A stretch of DNA of 64,000 nucleotides from CBDFHJ01 sp965247635. GTDB taxonomy: Bacteria > Chloroflexota > Dehalococcoidia > Lucifugimonadales > Australimonadaceae. Below, in pieces: positions 60,160-64,000 of this stretch; within the stretch, counting starts at the first letter, position 1; each line of letters begins with the position of its first letter. The stretch lies in NCBI GenBank assembly GCA_965247635.1, contig CBDFHJ010000010.1, positions 1-64,000 on the forward strand. The letters are read 5' to 3'. Below the pieces are notes generated by a model. The model did no database searches. It was not told where the DNA came from and was given only the letters and a program-made list of their open reading frames with translations. The position numbers and the translations under genes were made by a program.

Positions 60160-62784
60160 ATGCGGCGTATGAGGGATCGCACCCGCGCCAGCCGGAAGGC
60201 CACCGCCCCGAAGTCTCGCGCCGCCCGATCGGGTAACGACGCGCAGTCGCGCCTCCGCGTGCCGCCGGACCGGCTGACGACCCGGATTAGCGAGTCGGAG
60301 TTGGGGTTCACCACCACCCGCGAACTTCCGCCGCTGGAGGGGACCATCGGTCAGGACCGGGCCATGCGTGCGCTGGAGTTCGGCCTCAGCATCCAGACCC
60401 CGGGCTACAACGTCTTCGTCACCGGCATGCCGGGCACGGGCAGGAACACCACGTTGGCCTCGTACCTCAATCACGTCGCGGCCGCGATGCCGGTCCCGGA
60501 CGACTGGTGCTACCTCCACAACTTCGCGGAGCCGCTGAAGCCGGCGGCTATACGCTTGCCACCGGGCATGGGGCGTGAGCTGGCGGCCGACATGGACGAG
60601 CTGGTCCAGGAGTGCCGCAGACGTATTCCCACCGCCTTTGAGAGCGCTGACTACCAGGGCCGCGTCGAGCAGGGAATGAAGGGTGTGCAGGAGCGGCACC
60701 GGCAGATCACCCAGGAGATGAGCGACGAGGCTAAACGGCAGGGAATGTCCCTGGCCATAACCAACACGGGTGTCATGGTCACGCCCCTAGGGCCCGCGGG
60801 AGAACCCATGGAGCGTGACGAGTTCGAGAAGCTTCCCCAAGAGGAGCAGGAGCGGCTACAAAAGATACACGACGAGCTCTCCAGCTACGTGCAGCAGCGC
60901 ACCGGGGAGCTGCGCCAGTTGGAGAAAGAGGCAGCGCGGCGCCGTCAGGAAGTGGACAAGGAGATGATGAGCGGCATCACCGGCCCCCTCTTCGAGGAGC
61001 TACGGGCCAAATTCCACGACCTGCCTGGGACCCTTCACTATATCGACCAGGTCCAGGAAGACGTCCTCAACAATCTGTCCCAGTTCCGCGGTGGTGAGCA
61101 AGCACAGCCCCCCAACCCCCAGGAAGCGGTAGCGGCCACGGGTGGCCAGGGCGAGGACCGATGGGTCAGGTACAAGGTCAACGTGTTCGTGAGCCACCAT
61201 GGCGGCACCGCGGCGCCCGTGGTCTTTGAAGACAGCCCCACCTACTACAACATCTTTGGGAGGGTGGAGCACCAGTTCCGCATGGGGGCCATGGCCACCG
61301 ACTTCACGCAGATCAGGCCTGGCTCGCTGCACCAATCGAACGGCGGCTTCTTGGTCCTTCAAGCCAAAGACGTGCTGGCCTCTCCCTACGTCTGGCAGGC
61401 CATAAAGCAATCGCTCCGGCATCAGCAGGCCCGTATCGAGAACCTAGGTGAGCAGTTCAGCGCGCTACCCGTCTCCTCCCTGACCCCGGAGCCGATCCCT
61501 TTTAGCGTCAAGATCGTCCTGGTGGGCAACCCCAACCTCTTCCGCATGCTCCTCCTCTACGACGAGGACTTTCGCAAGTTCTTCAAGGTGAAGGCCGATT
61601 TCGACACGGCCATGGACCTGAGCTCGGAGAACGTCCGCAAATACGGCTCCTTCATAACCAGCCGCGTGGAAGAGGAAGGGCTGAAGCACTTCGACGCCGG
61701 CGCCGTGGCCAGAGTGGTGGAGTACTCCTCCCGGCTCGTGGAGGACCAGGAGCGGCTTACCACCCGCTTCAGCGATATCGCCGCGCTGGTCACGGAGGCC
61801 AACTATTGGGCAGGGTTGTCGGGCAACGGTCAGGTCACCGGGCCGGACGTGGAACAGGCTATCGCCGAGCAGGTCCAACGCTCCAACCTAGTGGAAGAGC
61901 GGCTCCAAGACATGTACAAAGACGGCACCCTCCGTATTCAGGTGGACGGCGCCGTGGCCGGTCAGGTAAATGGCCTGTCGGTTATCGACATGGGCGACTA
62001 CTCCTTCGGCTGGCCCTCCCGCCTCACGGCACGGGTCTCGTTGGGCCGTGGTGAGATCTCCAACATCGACCAGGAGAGCCACCTGGCCGGGCCTATTCAC
62101 TCCAAGGGTTTCCAGATCCTCCTGGGTTACCTGATGGGTAAGTACGGCGTGGACAGCACCCTACCGATCCGGGCCAGCGTCGCCTTCGAGCAGACGTACA
62201 ACGAGGTGGAGGGGGACAGTGCTTCCAGCACGGAGCTCTACGCCCTGCTCTCCAGCCTGGCGGAGGTCCCCACTATGCAAGGGCTGGCGGTCACCGGCTC
62301 CGTCGACCAGCATGGCGTGGTACAGGCGGTAGGCGGTGTGACCAGAAAGGTGGAGGGCTTCTACCACGTGTGCAAGGCCCACGGACTAACCGGCAAGCAG
62401 GGCGTCGTCATCCCAGCCGCCAACGTCAGGCACCTGGTGCTGAGGCAGGAGGTGGTTGATGCCATCGAACGAGGCATGTTCCACGTCTACGCGGTCAGCA
62501 CCATCGAGGATGGCTTGGAGTTGCTGACGGGGATCCCCGCCGGCCAACAGCGGTCCGACGGCACGTACGAGCCCGGCACGTTGAACTACCTAGTCCACCA
62601 GGCCATCGAGAGGATGTGGGAGCGGACCCGGGCGGTACAGCGCTCCTTTAGCGGCGTTCAGACCGAGCGGGTGGTCCGCACCGAGGTGTCACCGCCAACC
62701 GGTGTGCCGCAAGCAGGAGGCGAAGGCAGGGAGCGCGACCGTCGCGAGGGCGAAGGCGACCCGCCTGCCCCACCCCCCGCTTAA
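60160..62784 (+). CDS. Lon-like ATP-dependent protease (LonH/YcbZ type)
   Basis: About 874 residues. An AAA domain has GMPGTGRNT (about 94-102) as P-loop, with R replacing K as in the YcbZ-like group; a long helical insertion with coiled coil spans about 180-290. The C-terminal Lon proteolytic domain has the catalytic serine in EGDSASST (about 688) and the lysine in GLTGKQGVVIP (about 731). It degrades unfolded or damaged proteins. ATG 60160 is one of several possible starts (60124, 60169). Convergent with prmC. Confidence 0.9.
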   Translation: MRRMRDRTRASRKATAPKSRAARSGNDAQSRLRVPPDRLTTRISESELGFTTTRELPPLEGTIGQDRAMRALEFGLSIQTPGYNVFVTGMPGTGRNTTLASYLNHVAAAMPVPDDWCYLHNFAEPLKPAAIRLPPGMGRELAADMDELVQECRRRIPTAFESADYQGRVEQGMKGVQERHRQITQEMSDEAKRQGMSLAITNTGVMVTPLGPAGEPMERDEFEKLPQEEQERLQKIHDELSSYVQQRTGELRQLEKEAARRRQEVDKEMMSGITGPLFEELRAKFHDLPGTLHYIDQVQEDVLNNLSQFRGGEQAQPPNPQEAVAATGGQGEDRWVRYKVNVFVSHHGGTAAPVVFEDSPTYYNIFGRVEHQFRMGAMATDFTQIRPGSLHQSNGGFLVLQAKDVLASPYVWQAIKQSLRHQQARIENLGEQFSALPVSSLTPEPIPFSVKIVLVGNPNLFRMLLLYDEDFRKFFKVKADFDTAMDLSSENVRKYGSFITSRVEEEGLKHFDAGAVARVVEYSSRLVEDQERLTTRFSDIAALVTEANYWAGLSGNGQVTGPDVEQAIAEQVQRSNLVEERLQDMYKDGTLRIQVDGAVAGQVNGLSVIDMGDYSFGWPSRLTARVSLGRGEISNIDQESHLAGPIHSKGFQILLGYLMGKYGVDSTLPIRASVAFEQTYNEVEGDSASSTELYALLSSLAEVPTMQGLAVTGSVDQHGVVQAVGGVTRKVEGFYHVCKAHGLTGKQGVVIPAANVRHLVLRQEVVDAIERGMFHVYAVSTIEDGLELLTGIPAGQQRSDGTYEPGTLNYLVHQAIERMWERTRAVQRSFSGVQTERVVRTEVSPPTGVPQAGGEGRERDRREGEGDPPAPPPA

Positions 62785-62794
62785 GGGAATGGCT

Positions 62795-62824
62795 GAGAAC
62801 CCTTTCTTGCAAGAAAGGGTTCTC
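62795..62824. terminator. Perfect 30-base palindrome after the Lon-like gene
   Basis: Arms GAGAACCCTTTCTTG and its exact complement lie ten bases after the stop codon. This is a likely bidirectional terminator. Confidence 0.6.
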
Positions 62825-62851
62825 ACGCTCTCCCAAAGAACCTCGCGTATG

Positions 62852-62892
62852 GTCTGCTAGGTGGGGCCATTAATGGCCCCCACCTAGCAGAC
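62852..62892. repeat. Long hairpin with arms of about 20 bases
   Basis: GTCTGCTAGGTGGGGCCATT pairs with the downstream AATGGCCCCCACCTAGCAGAC-like arm, with a single bulged base. It could be a cruciform or MITE tip rather than a terminator. A further hairpin (62921-62948) follows. Confidence 0.65.
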
Positions 62893-62920
62893 GAAACATG
62901 AAGTTTTCTGGAAGGGTCTG

Positions 62921-62948
62921 GGAAACCCTCTTTGCAAAAGAGGTTTCC
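62921..62948 (-). terminator. Hairpin near the end of prmC
   Basis: GGAAACCCTCTTT and AAAAGAGGTTTCC form an almost perfect stem 11 bases from the prmC stop. It resembles the hairpin at 27.65 kb. Confidence 0.5.
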
Positions 62949-62958
62949 CGGCTACTCC

Positions 62959-63816
62959 CTAGGTGTGGATGGTGAGGGCGCGAGGCCTGCCAGAGAGGTC
63001 GGGCGCAACGGCGACGGAGGCTCCGGGAAATGCGGCGTTGGTTAGCTGAGTGGCCCGCTCGACCTGGCGTGGGTCCAGCTCCAGCACCAGCGCCGCGCCA
63101 GGCTTCAGGTGCGGTCCCGCCGTCTTCAGAAGCCGGGCGATGACCTCCAGGCCGTCGCGGCCGCCATCCAGCGCTTCCAGCGGCTCGTGCAGGCGCACCT
63201 CTGGGTCGAGGACCGGAATCTCGGCCGACATCACGTAAGGCGGGTTCGCCACTACCAGGTCCACCGGCTGGCGCACCGCCGAAAGCAAGTCACCTAGGAC
63301 CAAACGGACCCGGTCGGCCACGCCGTGCCGCTGCGCGTTGAGCGCCGCCACCTCCAGCGCGCGCTCCGAGATATCTGTGCCGTAGACGATGGCCTGAGGC
63401 AGCTGGACTGCCAGGCTTACCGCAAGCACCCCGCTGCCGGTACCCACGTCGGCCACGGTAGGCGCCCCTCGTTCTGACGGGCGTGGGCGAAGCAGACGTA
63501 GCGCCTCCTCGACCAGCGTCTCCGTCTCGGGACGCGGGACCAGGACTCCGGGCGCAACGAAGAAGTCGAGGCCGTAGAACTCCCGTTTGCCCATGAGGTA
63601 GGCGGCCGGCTCACGCCGCAACCGCCGTGTCAGGAGGGCCTCCGCCCTTCCCAGGGCGGGCTCCTCGGGCTGCGTGCGTAGGTGGGCGAACAAATTGGTC
63701 CGGTCCAGCTCCAGCGCGGTCATCCACAGCAGCTCCGCCTCGGTGCGGGCATCGTCGATGCCGACGCCTGCCAGCCGCTGCTCCGTCTGGCGCAGGAGCT
63801 GTGCCACCGTCGTCAA
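62959..63816 (-). CDS. prmC: Release factor glutamine methyltransferase
   Basis: 285 residues. The SAM loop VADVGTGSGVLAVSLA (about 120-135) and catalytic NPPYVMSAEIPVL (about 195-207) are characteristic; the N-terminal helical domain contains LLTRRLRREPAAYLMGKREF. It methylates the Gln of the GGQ motif in RF1/RF2. The TTG at 63816 overlaps the prfA stop, and GTG 63807 is an alternative. prfA-prmC is a well-known operon order. Confidence 0.93.
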   Translation of the reverse strand: MTTVAQLLRQTEQRLAGVGIDDARTEAELLWMTALELDRTNLFAHLRTQPEEPALGRAEALLTRRLRREPAAYLMGKREFYGLDFFVAPGVLVPRPETETLVEEALRLLRPRPSERGAPTVADVGTGSGVLAVSLAVQLPQAIVYGTDISERALEVAALNAQRHGVADRVRLVLGDLLSAVRQPVDLVVANPPYVMSAEIPVLDPEVRLHEPLEALDGGRDGLEVIARLLKTAGPHLKPGAALVLELDPRQVERATQLTNAAFPGASVAVAPDLSGRPRALTIHT

Positions 63817-64000
63817 GCCACGGCCTCTTGGATCAATTTCGCCTGCTCGTCCTCCATCAACGCTTGAATGAGCCGGTCCAACCCCCCGTCCATGATCTCC
63901 TCCAGGCCGTGGAGGGTCAGCCCAATGCGGTGGTCCGTCACGCGGTCCTGAGGGAAATTGTAAGTCCTGATCTTCTCGGAACGCTCACCCGTGCCGACCT
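63813..64000 (-). CDS. prfA: Peptide chain release factor 1, C-terminal end
   Basis: Only the last 62 or so codons are in the window; the gene continues off the right edge. The sequence GTGERSEKIRTYNFPQDRVT, then DHRIGLTLHGLEEIMDGGLD, is the conserved RF1 C-terminal region. The GGQ loop lies beyond the window. It ends with TGA at 63813-63815, overlapping the prmC start, so the two are coupled. Confidence 0.93.
   Translation of the reverse strand, partial: VGTGERSEKIRTYNFPQDRVTDHRIGLTLHGLEEIMDGGLDRLIQALMEDEQAKLIQEAVA

Overview
The window is a stretch of a high-GC bacterial chromosome. The gene set (T-box leaders on amino acid operons, a sortase, an HtpX/PspAB pair, a two-part PntA transhydrogenase, mitochondrial-type aconitase, SelB, many short dispersed intergenic repeats) suggests a member of the Chloroflexota, perhaps a Dehalococcoidia/SAR202-like lineage. 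That placement is an inference from gene content, not a phylogenetic result.

Region 1 (1-12983) looks like the right end of an integrated element. A large serine recombinase gene (11329-12963), preceded by a ribbon-helix-helix gene, runs into the 3' end of an intact tRNA-Val(GAC) gene on the opposite strand, so its last residues are antisense tRNA. To the left are a replication-relaxation-like gene and a same-strand, visibly lower-GC cargo cassette: an Eco57I-type DNA methylase (cut by the window edge), a DUF3644 protein with a HEPN-type RNxxxH motif, a fused phospholipase D/SNF2 helicase, and a DUF4209-like protein, also with RNxxxH, whose frame is broken. This resembles an anti-phage system of restriction-modification/DISARM flavour, but I do not recognise the combination as a named system.

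Region 2 (13-26 kb) holds a zinc-ribbon protein, a sortase, a zincin-like lipoprotein, and a trp operon (trpE-G-D-x-C-F-B) behind a sigma70 promoter and a T-box with a UGG specifier. trpE is cut to its N-terminal half. pntAA-pntAB-pntB and a YchF-like GTPase follow.

Region 3 (26-45.6 kb) is housekeeping: hemW, aconitase, selB, nurA, an IS256-family insertion, a Pit phosphate transporter with its DUF47 partner, an aminotransferase, htpX-pspAB, argS, a methyltransferase and tyrS. Between the DUF47 gene and the aminotransferase lies a gene that conventional gene calling would truncate: an Rdx/SelW-type selenoprotein with a CxxU motif, an in-frame UGA and a hairpin 15 nt downstream. SelB is encoded 6 kb away.

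Region 4 (45.6-64 kb) holds a minus-strand aromatic operon (CPBP protease-trpA-aroH, then aroF-ribF-tyrS), then a branched-chain operon behind a Leu (CUC) T-box: ilvB-ilvN-ilvC-leuA-leuC-rmuC-leuD-leuB. leuC seems to carry a one-base frameshift just after its start. A LonH/YcbZ-type protease, prmC and the 3' end of prfA finish the window.

Intergenic DNA is rich in dispersed repeats. One family pairs a near-invariant 10-mer with a hairpin of fixed 6-4-6 geometry but variable sequence. Three apparent frameshifts (DUF4209 gene, a small gene at 34.8 kb, leuC) and the truncated trpE mean base-level or assembly errors must be excluded before biological conclusions are drawn.
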